Both the position numbers and the translations under genes were made by a program. A stretch of 64,000 bases of DNA from Oscillospiraceae bacterium (lineage in GTDB: Bacteria > Bacillota > Clostridia > Oscillospirales > Oscillospiraceae): contig CACZDN010000016.1 of the NCBI GenBank assembly GCA_902779945.1, positions 62,001-126,000 on the forward strand, given 5' to 3'. The notes under the pieces are model-generated. The model was not told the DNA's origin. It saw only the letters and a program-made list of their open reading frames with translations, and ran no database searches. Below are positions 34,630 through 43,465 of this stretch, piece by piece; the stretch's first letter is position 1, and each line of letters begins with the position of its first letter.

Positions 34630-35047
34630 GACCTAAAAGCGAAAAAATTTCAATTTATTGCAATTCGGTAACGTCTTGCAGCTCTGCGGACTTGGGAAAA
34701 GCGCTGCGCCGCAAGGCTTTGCGGCATCGGCCGATTGCCGCGGGTCCGGAGACGGGAGCGCTGCGTTCGATCAATTAGACGCGCCGCCCGCCCGTTTGTT
34801 CCCGTTTCTTCACTGCTTTTTCATTTCCTTCCTCCGCGTGTGCCGCGCGGTTTTCTGTCCATCGTGTCATCCTGTGCGCAGGCACATTGTCATTTAGAGC
34901 GGAGCGAAGAATCTTTTCCGTCCGCACAGACCGTGGGAAAGATCCTTCGCATCGCTCAGGATGACAGGTGCGGGGCGGATGACAGGTGCGGGCGGGGTAT
35001 ATGCCCTTGTGTTTTCGGCGTCCGGATGGTACACTGGTAGGCGGCAG
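34630..35047. other. Intergenic region between divergent genes, with a family C repeat
   Basis: About 400 bases. The right part holds an AGAATC/GATCCTTCG inverted repeat (34888-34977) and a short tandem ATGACAGGTGCGGG(C/G)(C/G)GG near 34970-34995. Nothing convincing is coding; short ORFs there lack good Shine-Dalgarno and codon structure. Confidence 0.6.
34888..34977. repeat. Palindromic repeat, family C, full form
   Basis: TGTCATTTAGAGCGGAGCGA at the left and CGCATCGCTCAGGATGACA at the right make a 90-base imperfect inverted repeat with GAAGAATC/GATCCTTC cores. Confidence 0.8.
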
Positions 35048-35728
35048 GTGAGAGCTTTGGAGATTACCCTATATTATAATGACGGCGCTGTCGCAGTCTG
35101 TCGAAAGCCGGCGGGCGTCGATTCGGAGTCGGAGCTGCCCGCGCTGCTGCGGGCGGGGCTCGGCACGGCGGAGGTCTTCTGCGTGCACCGGCTGGACAGA
35201 GGCGTCGGCGGCGTGATGGTCTATGCCCTGACGCGGGAAGCGGCAGCTTCGCTCTCGGAACAGATGCGCGCGGGGCTTTTTCGGAAGGAATATCTCGCCG
35301 TCGCCCACGGCGCGTTCGGGGAAACGGAGGGGACGCTGCGCGACCTGCTCTTCCACGACCGGGCGAAGAACAAGAGCTATGTGGTCACGCGCAGGCGCGG
35401 CGGCGTGAAGGAGGCCGCGCTCGACTACCGCGTGCTCGGCGAGGCGGAGGGACTTTCCCTGCTGCGCATCCGCCTGCATACCGGGCGCAGCCACCAGATC
35501 CGCGTGCAGCTCGGGTCCCGGCGTCACCCGCTGGTCGGGGACGCGAAATACGGCAGTCCCGCGCGGGAGTGCCCAATCGCGCTTTTCTCCTGCGCCCTCT
35601 CCTTCACGCATCCGGGCTCGGGCCGGGCGCTTACGTTCAGCGCCCCGCCGCCGGAGACTTATCCGTGGGACCGCTTTAAGCCCTGTCATTCCGAGCGGAA
35701 CGAAGAATCTCCCGGCAGCAGAATATGA
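35048..35728 (+). CDS. RluA-family rRNA/tRNA pseudouridine synthase
   Basis: A 226-residue pseudouridine synthase. Visible are CRKPAGVDSE, VHRLDRGVGGVMVYA (the catalytic Asp in the HRLD motif), FRKEYLAVA, the LRIRLHTGRSHQIRVQL signature and HPLVGDAKYG. GTG 35048 is the best in-frame start, but its Shine-Dalgarno (AGGCGG) is modest, so the first residues are uncertain. The last 14 residues (CHSERNEESPGSRI) are translated family C repeat sequence (35684-35714). The original stop has evidently been lost or moved. Which RNA it modifies cannot be told. Confidence 0.85.
   Translation: MRALEITLYYNDGAVAVCRKPAGVDSESELPALLRAGLGTAEVFCVHRLDRGVGGVMVYALTREAAASLSEQMRAGLFRKEYLAVAHGAFGETEGTLRDLLFHDRAKNKSYVVTRRRGGVKEAALDYRVLGEAEGLSLLRIRLHTGRSHQIRVQLGSRRHPLVGDAKYGSPARECPIALFSCALSFTHPGSGRALTFSAPPPETYPWDRFKPCHSERNEESPGSRI
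35684..35714. repeat. Family C half-repeat inside the rluA-like C-terminus
   Basis: TGTCATTCCGAGCGGAACGA begins the repeat, continuing GAAGAATC. Translated in the gene frame it reads HSERNEES. Confidence 0.8.
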
Positions 35729-35741
35729 TTGGAGGACGAAC

Positions 35742-36674
35742 ATGCGATACATTGAGGTCACGGTGAACACCCCGAAGGAGGAGCTGGACGCGCGCTGCGA
35801 GCAGATGGCGGCCATGGGCGCGGGCGGCTTCGTCATTGAAAACGAGGACGATTTCCGGGATTTTCTGGAGCACAACCGTCAGTACTGGGACTATGTGGAC
35901 CGGGAGCTGGAAGACAGATTTCACGGCGTCAGCCGCATCAAATGCTACCTGACGGACGATGAGGACGGCCTCGCCGTGCTGCGCCGCTTCCGCGAGGCGT
36001 GGCCCGCCCTCTCCACCGCGTTTGTGGAGGACAGCGACTGGGAAAACAACTGGCGCGAGTTCTACAAGCCCATCGAGGTGGGCGAAAAGCTCGTCGTGGT
36101 GCCCGAGTGGGAGGAGGCGCCGGATGACGGGCGCGTTCCGCTGCGTCTTGACCCCGGACTGATTTTCGGCACCGGCAGTCACGCCACGACGCGCATGTGC
36201 CTGGCCGCGCTGGAAAAACACTGCGCCCCCAGCGTGAAGGTGCTGGACCTGGGCTGCGGCAGCGGCATCCTCGGCATCGGGGCGCTGCTGCTGGGCTGCG
36301 GGCGCTGTCTCGGCGTGGACATCGACCCGAAGGCCCCGGACGTGGTGATGTCGAACGCGGCCCTGAACGGCATCGGCCCGGAGCGCATGACGGCGCTGGC
36401 GGGCGACATCCTGGGGGACGAGGGCCTGCGCGAGCACATCGGCGGCGGCTGGCAGCTCGTGCTCGCCAATATCGTGGCCGACGTGATCATCCCGCTCTCG
36501 GCACTGGTCTCGCGCTTTATGGCGGAGGGCGCGGTGTTCATCTGCTCCGGCATCATCGAAAACCGCTGGCCGGAGACCGCCGCGGCGCTCAGGGCCAACG
36601 GCTTTGAGATCACGGATCACCGCTCCGAGGAGGAGTGGCACTGCTTCGTGTGCCGGCAGAGCCGGGCCGGATAA
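35742..36674 (+). CDS. prmA: Ribosomal protein L11 methyltransferase
   Basis: Methylates ribosomal protein L11 with S-adenosylmethionine. The 310-residue protein has the acidic N-terminal substrate domain (about 1-115, with EDSDWENNWREFYKP ending it), then RLDPGLIFGTGSHATT, the SAM-binding VLDLGCGSGILGI, LGVDIDPKA and VLANIVADVI, in the expected order. It starts 13 bases after rluA. Length is typical. It is probably co-transcribed with the pseudouridine synthase, both being translation-apparatus modifiers. Confidence 0.93.
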   Translation: MRYIEVTVNTPKEELDARCEQMAAMGAGGFVIENEDDFRDFLEHNRQYWDYVDRELEDRFHGVSRIKCYLTDDEDGLAVLRRFREAWPALSTAFVEDSDWENNWREFYKPIEVGEKLVVVPEWEEAPDDGRVPLRLDPGLIFGTGSHATTRMCLAALEKHCAPSVKVLDLGCGSGILGIGALLLGCGRCLGVDIDPKAPDVVMSNAALNGIGPERMTALAGDILGDEGLREHIGGGWQLVLANIVADVIIPLSALVSRFMAEGAVFICSGIIENRWPETAAALRANGFEITDHRSEEEWHCFVCRQSRAG

Positions 36675-36710
36675 ACCGGTACGGCGTTCTGATCAAACTC
36701 AGGAGAGGGG

Positions 36711-36836
36711 CCTGTCCCTCCCGGCAGCGACAAGGTGTCCTGTAAGACATTACGGCGAAATCGCGTCATACTGCGATTTCGCCGTAATGCTCTATCCGGA
36801 CGATACCCTGTACCGCCGGGGGCAAGCCCCTTTACC
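36711..36836. repeat. Nested palindromic repeat, family A, copy 2
   Basis: CTGTCCCTCCCGGCAGCGACAA at the left (given in part: CTGTCCCTCCCGGC-GCGACAA shared with copy 1) and CCGCCGGGGGCA at the right enclose an inner TACGGCGAAATCGC hairpin at 36760-36787. Spacing and order match copy 1 at 6160. Confidence 0.75.
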
Positions 36837-36939
36837 CTGCCGTGATGATCGGGCTGTTCACAGCCCTGTTTTTTGAAATCGTCCGCGTCGCCGGGCGGGC
36901 CGCCGCCCCAGGCGGAGCTGTGCCGAAGCCCGCCGCTTT

Positions 36940-37494
36940 TCAGCGCAGGCCGCAGCCGTAGCTGACCATCTCAACAGCGCGGAAGGCGCGGTCGTTCCAG
37001 GGGTAGAGGCTTGCTTCGACTCCGGCGTCGATCATGATGTCCTGCGCATACTCGCCCCGGAGGTCGTAGCAGCGGTCATAGACCGGGAGAATGCTCTCAA
37101 GGAAGATCCGCAGACGCACGTCGTCCTGTTCCTCGAGCCAGCAGCCGACGGCAGAATAGATCTCGTCGTCCGTGAGCTTTGTCTCCGCGCCCCAGTCCAG
37201 CAGCCACGCGGCGCAGCGGGCAGCGCGCAGGGAGGAGCCCGCTGTGCCGGGATAGACCTGCAGCACCCCCTCGAAGATCTCGTACAGCGCCTCGTCGCGC
37301 ACGGGCGGCAGGTCCGGGATCAGCGGCAGCGGCTCCGGCGTCGGGGCCGGGGTGGGCTCCGGCGTGGGTTCGGGCGTCGGCTCGGGCGTCACGGCGGGGG
37401 TCGGCTCCGGTGTCGGAGCCGCGGCCTTTGTACCGCAGCCCGCAAGCGGCAGCAGCATGGAGAGGATCAGAATAAACAGGAATGTTCTTTTCAT
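36940..37494 (-). CDS. Lipoprotein with Pro/Thr linker, unknown domain
   Basis: A 184-residue lipoprotein. Signal MKRTFLFILILSMLLPLAGC with the lipobox Cys at about 20, then a PTPEPTP-type linker (about 25-58), then a small helical domain rich in acidic residues with several Cys (RCAAW, VGCWLEE, DRCYD, SYGC). I recognise no family. The linker style matches the sortase-like lipoprotein at 5180, a feature of this organism's envelope. ATG 37494 follows a GAAAGAAGGGA stretch. Confidence 0.7.
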   Translation of the reverse strand: MKRTFLFILILSMLLPLAGCGTKAAAPTPEPTPAVTPEPTPEPTPEPTPAPTPEPLPLIPDLPPVRDEALYEIFEGVLQVYPGTAGSSLRAARCAAWLLDWGAETKLTDDEIYSAVGCWLEEQDDVRLRIFLESILPVYDRCYDLRGEYAQDIMIDAGVEASLYPWNDRAFRAVEMVSYGCGLR

Positions 37495-37632
37495 GGCGTA
37501 TTCCCTTCTTTCGCATGTTTTTTTCAGCTTACCACGCGGACCGTGAAAAATCAAATAAACCTGTAAAGTGTACAAAAACCGGCCCGCGTGTCTGTACAGA
37601 TTCTACATTGCCTCCGAAGTTTTTTTCGCCTA

Positions 37633-37661
37633 TTGCTTTTTCCCTCGCATGACGGTATAAT
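37633..37661 (+). promoter_or_regulatory. Promoter of pyrR
   Basis: TTGCTT (37633-37638), a 17-base spacer and TATAAT (37656-37661). Confidence 0.8.
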
Positions 37662-37679
37662 GCGCATAAAGATTTTTAA

Positions 37680-38339
<660 letters not shown>

Positions 38340-38559
38340 TGTGCCAATGAAATCTTGAATCAGGATGTGGCCTGATGTCTGGAACATCAATCATGATTTG
38401 ATTGCCGTTTCGCTCGCCCCTTGACGGGGCAGCCGCGAGACATGGCAAAATTGCTCCCCAACAAATTCAAGTATTTATTGGGGGAACAACAAAAAACAAC
38501 CGGCAGACTGCCGTTTGTTGATAGATTTCAATTAAAAACTACAGAGAGAGGGAAATTGA
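38340..38559 (+). promoter_or_regulatory. Leader region between pyrR and uraA
   Basis: 220 bases with several hairpins: ATCAGG/CCTGAT near 38358, CTCCCCAA/TTGGGGGA near 38452-38487, and CGGCA-GAC-TGCCG near 38500. No U-tract follows any of them at once and no full promoter is evident. A TACAGAGAGA at 38540-38549 coincides with the uraA Shine-Dalgarno and repeats the sequence in the PyrR-like loop at 37686. Confidence 0.4.
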
Positions 38560-39897
38560 ATGACTGCCAAAAACACAAACCTCGACGCCGTGTACGACGC
38601 GCGTACACTGGGTACCTCCAGAATGCTGGTGCTCGGCCTGCAGCACATGTTCGCCATGTTCGGCGCGACTGTACTGGTCCCGGCCCTGACCGGCCTTGAC
38701 GTGGCGACAACCCTGCTGTTTGCGGGTCTCGGCACGCTGCTGTTCCACCTGCTGACTAAGAAGAAGGTCCCGGCCTTCCTGGGCTCCTCCTTCGCCTTCA
38801 TCCCCGGCTATGCCGCCGTCGCCCCCCACGGAGAGGCGGATCTGCTGGTCTACGCCTGCTGCGGCGTGGCCTGCGTGGGCGTCATGTATGCCATCCTGTC
38901 GGCCCTGTTCAAGACCTACGGCATCAAAAAGGTCATGCGCTTCTTCCCGCCCATTGTCACCGGCCCCATCATCATTGCCATCGGCCTGAACCTCAGCTCC
39001 TCTGCCATCAGCAACTGCTCCTCCAACTGGCTGATCGCCATTGTTGCGATCGTGGTGGTCATCGGGGCCAACATGTACGGCAAGGGCATGGTTAAGATCA
39101 TCCCGATCCTCCTGGGCGTGGTGGTCTCCTATGTCTTCGCGCTGATCGTCGATCCCTCCGCCCGTGAGAGCGTAGCCTCCGCGGTCGCCTCCGCCAAATG
39201 GTTCGGCCTGCCCGTCTACTGGGACCGCACCGTCTTCGGTCTTCTGACCTCCGGCAGCATCGACGGAGCCCTGCTGACCTCCGCCATCCTTACCATCGTG
39301 CCGCTGAGCCTCGCCACCATGGTTGAGCACATCGGCGACGTCTGCGCCATCTCCTCCACCTGCGAGCAGAACTTCCTCGTCGATCCTGGCCTGCACCGCA
39401 CCCTCCTGGGCGACGGCCTGGCCACCTCCCTCGCGGCTCTCTTCGGGGCACCTGCCAACACCACTTACGGTGAAAACACCGGCGTGCTGGCCCTCTCCAA
39501 GGTCTACGACCCCCGTGTGATCCGCCTCGCGGCCGTGTTCGCCATCGTCTTCTCCTTCTGCCCGAAGTTCGCGGCGCTGGTCTCCGCCATGCCCGGGGCC
39601 ACCATCGGCGGCGTCAGTCTCATCCTCTACGGTATGATCTCCGCCGTCGGCGTGCGCAACGTCGTCGAGAACAAGGTGGACTTCACCAACACCCGCAACG
39701 TCATCATCGCCGCCCTGATCCTGGTGCTGGCCATCGGTATCAACTACGCCGGCTCGATCCAGATCGGCATCGTCTCCCTGTCCGGTCTCGCGGTGGCCTC
39801 CATCGTGGGCATCCTGCTCAACGCCGTCCTCCCGGGCAAGGACTACGAGTTCGGCGTCGACTCCCAGGGCGACACCTCCGTCAACTTCAAGGTTTGA
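38560..39897 (+). CDS. uraA: Uracil permease, NCS2 family
   Basis: A 445-residue membrane transporter of the nucleobase:cation symporter-2 family. Visible are MLVLGLQHMFAMFGATVLVP at the N-terminus, FAFIPGYAA, IVTGPIIIAIGLNL, the conserved MVEHIGDV segment (about residue 258) with the substrate Glu and His, and GAPANTTYGENTGVLAL (about 303-320), the second substrate-binding motif. About 14 membrane helices are expected. It probably imports uracil with protons. It follows pyrR, a usual partner. Confidence 0.93.
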   Translation: MTAKNTNLDAVYDARTLGTSRMLVLGLQHMFAMFGATVLVPALTGLDVATTLLFAGLGTLLFHLLTKKKVPAFLGSSFAFIPGYAAVAPHGEADLLVYACCGVACVGVMYAILSALFKTYGIKKVMRFFPPIVTGPIIIAIGLNLSSSAISNCSSNWLIAIVAIVVVIGANMYGKGMVKIIPILLGVVVSYVFALIVDPSARESVASAVASAKWFGLPVYWDRTVFGLLTSGSIDGALLTSAILTIVPLSLATMVEHIGDVCAISSTCEQNFLVDPGLHRTLLGDGLATSLAALFGAPANTTYGENTGVLALSKVYDPRVIRLAAVFAIVFSFCPKFAALVSAMPGATIGGVSLILYGMISAVGVRNVVENKVDFTNTRNVIIAALILVLAIGINYAGSIQIGIVSLSGLAVASIVGILLNAVLPGKDYEFGVDSQGDTSVNFKV

Positions 39898-39940
39898 AAC
39901 CAGCGCCCTTCTCAAAGAAAACGCACCCGGTATATACGAA

Positions 39941-39982
39941 ATCAAACAGGAGCGGTCCCTCACGGGGCGCTCCTGTTTGATT
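39941..39982. terminator. Terminator between convergent uraA and mutY
   Basis: ATCAAACAGGAGCG and CGCTCCTGTTTGAT form a 14-bp stem with a GTCCCTCACGGGG-type loop. The U-tracts are poor. Confidence 0.6.
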
Positions 39983-41052
39983 CAAAGTTCTTCGCTCTGC
40001 GGCCCGTGGAGCTTTTTCTGATAGTACCGCAGCGCGGTCGGGATGGGGCAGTCGGCCGCAATCTCCGCCGGGGTCCTCCAGACGAAGGCGGGCAGCTCCT
40101 TTTGCAGCGCGATCCGGTAGCCGCGCATATGCCATTCGACGTGGGTAAAGACATGCCGCGCCTCGCCGCAGGGCTCGATGGACAGGACCTCGCCCCCCAG
40201 GGCGCGGACGGACTCGGCGGCCTGCGTCAGACTGAGCGCACCGTCCAGGTTCGGAAACTCCCACAGCCCGGCGAGAAGGCCCTTTGGCGCCCGCTTGCGC
40301 ACGGCGTAGCTCTCCCCGCAGCGCAGAAGCAGGATCGTCCGTTCCTCGATGCGCCGCTCCCGCGGGGGACTCTTGACCGGGAAGTCCGCGGTCCGGCCTG
40401 TGAGACAGGCGCGGCAGAGCGAGCGCAGCGGGCAGTTTTCACAGCGCGGCGCTGTGTTTGGGAGACAGACGGTTTCGCCCAGCTCCATGATTCCCTCGGT
40501 CAGCAGCCCCGCCCGCTCTCCTCTCGGGTAGGCGCGGCGCAGGAGCTCGGAGATTTCCTCGCGCGTGCGGGGCAGCAGAATATCGTCCGGGCAGGCGAGC
40601 GCGCGCGTCATAACACGCAGGACATTGCCGTCCACGGCGGGCTCCGGCTCCCCGCAGGCGATGGAGGCGATGGCCCCCGCGGTGTAGGCTCCGATCCCCG
40701 GCAGGGTCCGCAGCTCCGCGGCCGTCCGGGGCAGCTCTCCGCCGTACTCCGCCATCACGCGCAGCGCCGCTTTTTTCAGGTTGCGGGCTCTGCTGTAGTA
40801 GCCGAGCCCCTCCCAGAGCTTCAAAAGCCGGTCTTCGTCTGCGGCGGCGAGAGCCGGGATGTCCGGCAGCGCCTCCAGAAAGCGCGCGTAGTACGGGATC
40901 ACCGCCTCGATGCGCGTCTGCTGCAGCATGATCTCCGACACCCACACATGGTACGGCGTGGGCGAGAGCCTCCACGGCAGCGGCCGCCGCACGGCGGCGC
41001 ACCAGTCGATAATGCGTGCGGCGCACGCGCGCACCAGCGCGTCGTTGTCCAT
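39982..41052 (-). CDS. mutY: A/G-specific adenine DNA glycosylase
   Basis: Removes adenine mispaired with 8-oxoguanine. The 356-residue protein has the helix-hairpin-helix core: LPWRLSPTPYHVWVSEIMLQQTR in parts (catalytic Glu in SEIMLQQT), GLGYYSRARNLKKAA, LPGIGAYTAGAIASIACG, AVDGNVLRVMTR with the catalytic Asp, and the 4Fe-4S cysteines in CENCPLRSLC and an earlier Cys. A NUDIX-like C-terminal domain (about 225-350) reads 8-oxoG. ATG 41052 is the first start after the MITE; upstream in-frame residues are repeat. Confidence 0.95.
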   Translation of the reverse strand: MDNDALVRACAARIIDWCAAVRRPLPWRLSPTPYHVWVSEIMLQQTRIEAVIPYYARFLEALPDIPALAAADEDRLLKLWEGLGYYSRARNLKKAALRVMAEYGGELPRTAAELRTLPGIGAYTAGAIASIACGEPEPAVDGNVLRVMTRALACPDDILLPRTREEISELLRRAYPRGERAGLLTEGIMELGETVCLPNTAPRCENCPLRSLCRACLTGRTADFPVKSPPRERRIEERTILLLRCGESYAVRKRAPKGLLAGLWEFPNLDGALSLTQAAESVRALGGEVLSIEPCGEARHVFTHVEWHMRGYRIALQKELPAFVWRTPAEIAADCPIPTALRYYQKKLHGPQSEEL

Positions 41053-41081
41053 GACAGCGCTCCTTTCAAAAAACGTCGCAT

Positions 41082-41246
41082 ATGGCAACACCGCACAATC
41101 CGCCATCGGCGCCTCCCGGAAAAAAGTGCCCTGACTTCGAGCCTTTTTCTTGCAATACGCAAAGTATTCCTGAGAAAAACTGCCATTGTCAGAACCCAAT
41201 TGTTCTCAGGATTCACTCTCGCCAGATTATGCGGTGCTGCCATAAT
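41082..41246 (+). repeat. MITE-like repeat, family B, full-length copy
   Basis: Starts ATGGCAACACCGCACAATCC and ends GATTATGCGGTGCTGCCAT, with both arms and the AAAGTATTCC core, about 165 bases. Terminal sequences are inverted copies of each other. Confidence 0.9.
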
Positions 41247-41290
41247 GAAACGCAGGGGCGATTTCCGAATCGCCCCTGCTGTTTCTGTTA

Positions 41291-41358
41291 TCATGACTTC
41301 GTGCAGCGGAGTCGAAGGATTTTTATTATTCTTCGTCGCTGCGCTCCTGAGAATGACG
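41291..41358. repeat. Palindromic repeat, family C
   Basis: TCATGACTTCGTGCAGCGGA and GAAGGAT, with the inverted arm CTTCGTCGCTGCGCTCCTGAG. Sits between two full-length family B copies. Confidence 0.7.
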
Positions 41359-41366
41359 CGTAAGTT

Positions 41367-41533
41367 TTAAGGCAGCACCGCACAATCCGCCTGCGGCATC
41401 TCCTGGAAAATTTGCGCCCTGATTTTGAGCCTTTTTCTTGAGGTACACAAAGTACATCTGCGAAAAAGCGCCTTTATCAGAACCCAAATTTTCTCAGGAT
41501 CTGTTTTTGCCGAGTTATGCGGTATTGCCTTAA
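41367..41533 (+). repeat. MITE-like repeat, family B, full-length copy
   Basis: Begins TTAAGGCAGCACCGCACAAT and ends GTTATGCGGTATTGCCTTAA, 167 bases. TTAA flanks both ends, which could be part of the inverted repeat or a target duplication. The arms are about 60 bases of imperfect inverted repeat. Confidence 0.92.
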
Positions 41534-41554
41534 GCGAAACAAAGAACTGCCGGA

Positions 41555-42388
41555 TCAGTTTACCTTCTCAAAACCGCCCTCGTCGATCTCCGGGCCTTCG
41601 ATCTTCTTCTGCGGCAGCTTTTCAAGGTTGCGCACCATGATCCACACGTACAGCAGCAGCATCCCCGCGCCGGCGAGCAGGATGAGCTGCATCCCCATGT
41701 AGCGCTCGTCCGCCAGAGACATGATGCAGGTGCTGGCGCCCAGCATGGCGGAGAACAGGGCGCGGTAGCCGTCCGGCACATGGAAGGCGAAGCCCGCAAC
41801 GCGGAAGAAGGCCATCATCGCGCACATCAGGGTGACCAGCTCCACCGCGAAGGACCAGGCCACGCTGTTGAGCTGGTTCTGGATATAGCTCAGCACCAGC
41901 CAGAAGGCAAAGGTCGCCACCGGCAGCATGGCTGCGAAGCGCACGGCCCACTGGTGCTCGAAGGTCTCATAATTCGCCTGGCCCAGCACAAAGGGGTAGG
42001 CCACGCCCGAAAGGGCGGCGAGCAGGCACAGGATGCGGATCATCTCGGCGTGCTGATCGGCCTCCGTGGTGACGAGCAGCAGCACCGCGCCCGCGATCAT
42101 CACGAAGCCCGCGAGCCAGCTCAGCAGGGCGAAGAACTTGCCGGGGTTATACAGCGCGCGGCAGAAATCCTCCGGCACGGCGATGCGCCGGTCCTTCATC
42201 GCCCGCACGAAGCGGTAAAACAGCAGGGCCGAGGCGATGAACATCGCCGGAACCAGGAGATTGAACACGCTCTTCTCGTTCAGGCCCAGCTCGTCAAAGG
42301 CGAGCTGATCCTGCAGCCAGCGGAAAAACACGCCGAACGCGCCCGCGCCGGCCACATAACAACAGATCTCCAAAGGTTTTTTATACAT
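41555..42388 (-). CDS. Multi-pass membrane protein, unknown
   Basis: A 277-residue protein with about 7 hydrophobic segments, for example LEICCYVAGAGAFGVFF, NLLVPAMFIASALLFY, WLAGFVMIAGAVLLLVTT, RILCLLAALSGVAYPF and MQLILLAGAGMLLLYVWIM. The tail is charged and Glu-rich. I do not recognise a family. It stands alone between a MITE and the spoIID-like gene, so context gives no clue. ATG 42388 is the only good start. Confidence 0.6.
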   Translation of the reverse strand: MYKKPLEICCYVAGAGAFGVFFRWLQDQLAFDELGLNEKSVFNLLVPAMFIASALLFYRFVRAMKDRRIAVPEDFCRALYNPGKFFALLSWLAGFVMIAGAVLLLVTTEADQHAEMIRILCLLAALSGVAYPFVLGQANYETFEHQWAVRFAAMLPVATFAFWLVLSYIQNQLNSVAWSFAVELVTLMCAMMAFFRVAGFAFHVPDGYRALFSAMLGASTCIMSLADERYMGMQLILLAGAGMLLLYVWIMVRNLEKLPQKKIEGPEIDEGGFEKVN

Positions 42389-42571
42389 AAGCCGAATCTC
42401 GATTCCATAGAATAGTTTATAGCGCAGACAGTATACTCTGATTCGCCGTCCGCGTCAAGTCGGCGGCGTGCTTATTCAAGATCGTTTCACAAAATGCCCC
42501 GACGGCATTTTGAACTCCCCGGGACGTTGATGAAACGCCCGTAAGTCTTTTGGGGAAGAAAGGAGACCGCC
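42389..42571. other. Intergenic gap with hairpin
   Basis: AAAATGCC-CCGAC-GGCATTTT (about 42490-42510) is a perfect 8-bp stem without a following U-tract. Otherwise nothing supported. Confidence 0.4.
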
Positions 42572-43465
42572 ATGCCGGGCCGCTGTATTTTTGCCGCCTT
42601 TCTCGCCCTCGCGCTGGTGTTTGCCATGCTGTGGATGGAGCGCCGCCTCGTCCCGCCGGAGGAGCCGCTCCCGGAGACGGTGCGGCTGCTGCGGGACGGG
42701 GAGGTGACGGAGCTGCCGCTGGAGCAGTATCTGGTCGGCGTGGTTGCGGCGGAGATGCCCGCGGATTTTGAGCCCGAGGCCCTCAAGGCCCAGGCCGTCG
42801 CCGCGCGGACCTATACGCTCTACTGCCGGGACTCAAAGCGCCACGCGGACGCGGACGTCTGCGCGGACTACCGCTGCTGTCAGGCATGGCGGGACGGTGC
42901 GGAGGCCGACCCGCGCGTGCGCCGCGCGGTGGAGGAGACCGCCGGGGAGTACCTGCGCTTTGATGGCCAGGCGGCCTTCACCGCGTTTCACTCCTCTTCG
43001 GCGGGCTTCACCGAGGACTGCGCCGCCATATGGGGTGGGGCGCCGTATCTGGTCAGCGTCTCGAGCCCCGAGAACGCCGACAGCGTCCCGAACTATGTCA
43101 CCCACGCGGAGCGAAGCCCGCTGGACTTCCGGGACACGCTGCTCTCGGTCAGCCCCGACGCGGACTTTACCGGCGCGCCGGAGACCTGGATCGGAAAAAT
43201 CACGCGCGACGCCAGCGGCCGCGTATCCGAGGCCGTGCTCGGCGGCGCGGTTTTCACGGGCGTGAAGCTGCGGGAGCTGTTCTCCCTGCGCTCGACGGCC
43301 TTCGGGCTTGCGTATGAGGACGGGGTCTTCCGCTTCACGGTGGTCGGCTTCGGCCACGGCGTCGGCATGAGCCAGTACGGCGCGAACGTCATGGCGGCAC
43401 AGGGCGCAGACTACCGGGCGATCCTCGCCCATTATTATCCTGGCACGGAGCTTGTATCCCTGTGA
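42572..43465 (+). CDS. spoIID: SpoIID-like sporulation protein
   Basis: A 297-residue protein with one N-terminal membrane helix (RCIFAAFLALALVFAMLW). The SpoIID/LytB domain follows: LPLEQYLVGVVAAEMPADFEPEALKAQAVAARTYTLY in parts, then AFHSSSAGFTED, and GFGHGVGMSQYGANVMAA near the C-terminus. Family members are lytic transglycosylases that, with SpoIIM and SpoIIP, remodel peptidoglycan during engulfment. The catalytic Glu fits VVAAEMP. ATG 42572 has GAAAGGAG upstream. The stop lies 30 bases inside the 3' end of the convergent methyltransferase gene. A non-sporulation paralogue is possible. Confidence 0.85.
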   Translation: MPGRCIFAAFLALALVFAMLWMERRLVPPEEPLPETVRLLRDGEVTELPLEQYLVGVVAAEMPADFEPEALKAQAVAARTYTLYCRDSKRHADADVCADYRCCQAWRDGAEADPRVRRAVEETAGEYLRFDGQAAFTAFHSSSAGFTEDCAAIWGGAPYLVSVSSPENADSVPNYVTHAERSPLDFRDTLLSVSPDADFTGAPETWIGKITRDASGRVSEAVLGGAVFTGVKLRELFSLRSTAFGLAYEDGVFRFTVVGFGHGVGMSQYGANVMAAQGADYRAILAHYYPGTELVSL

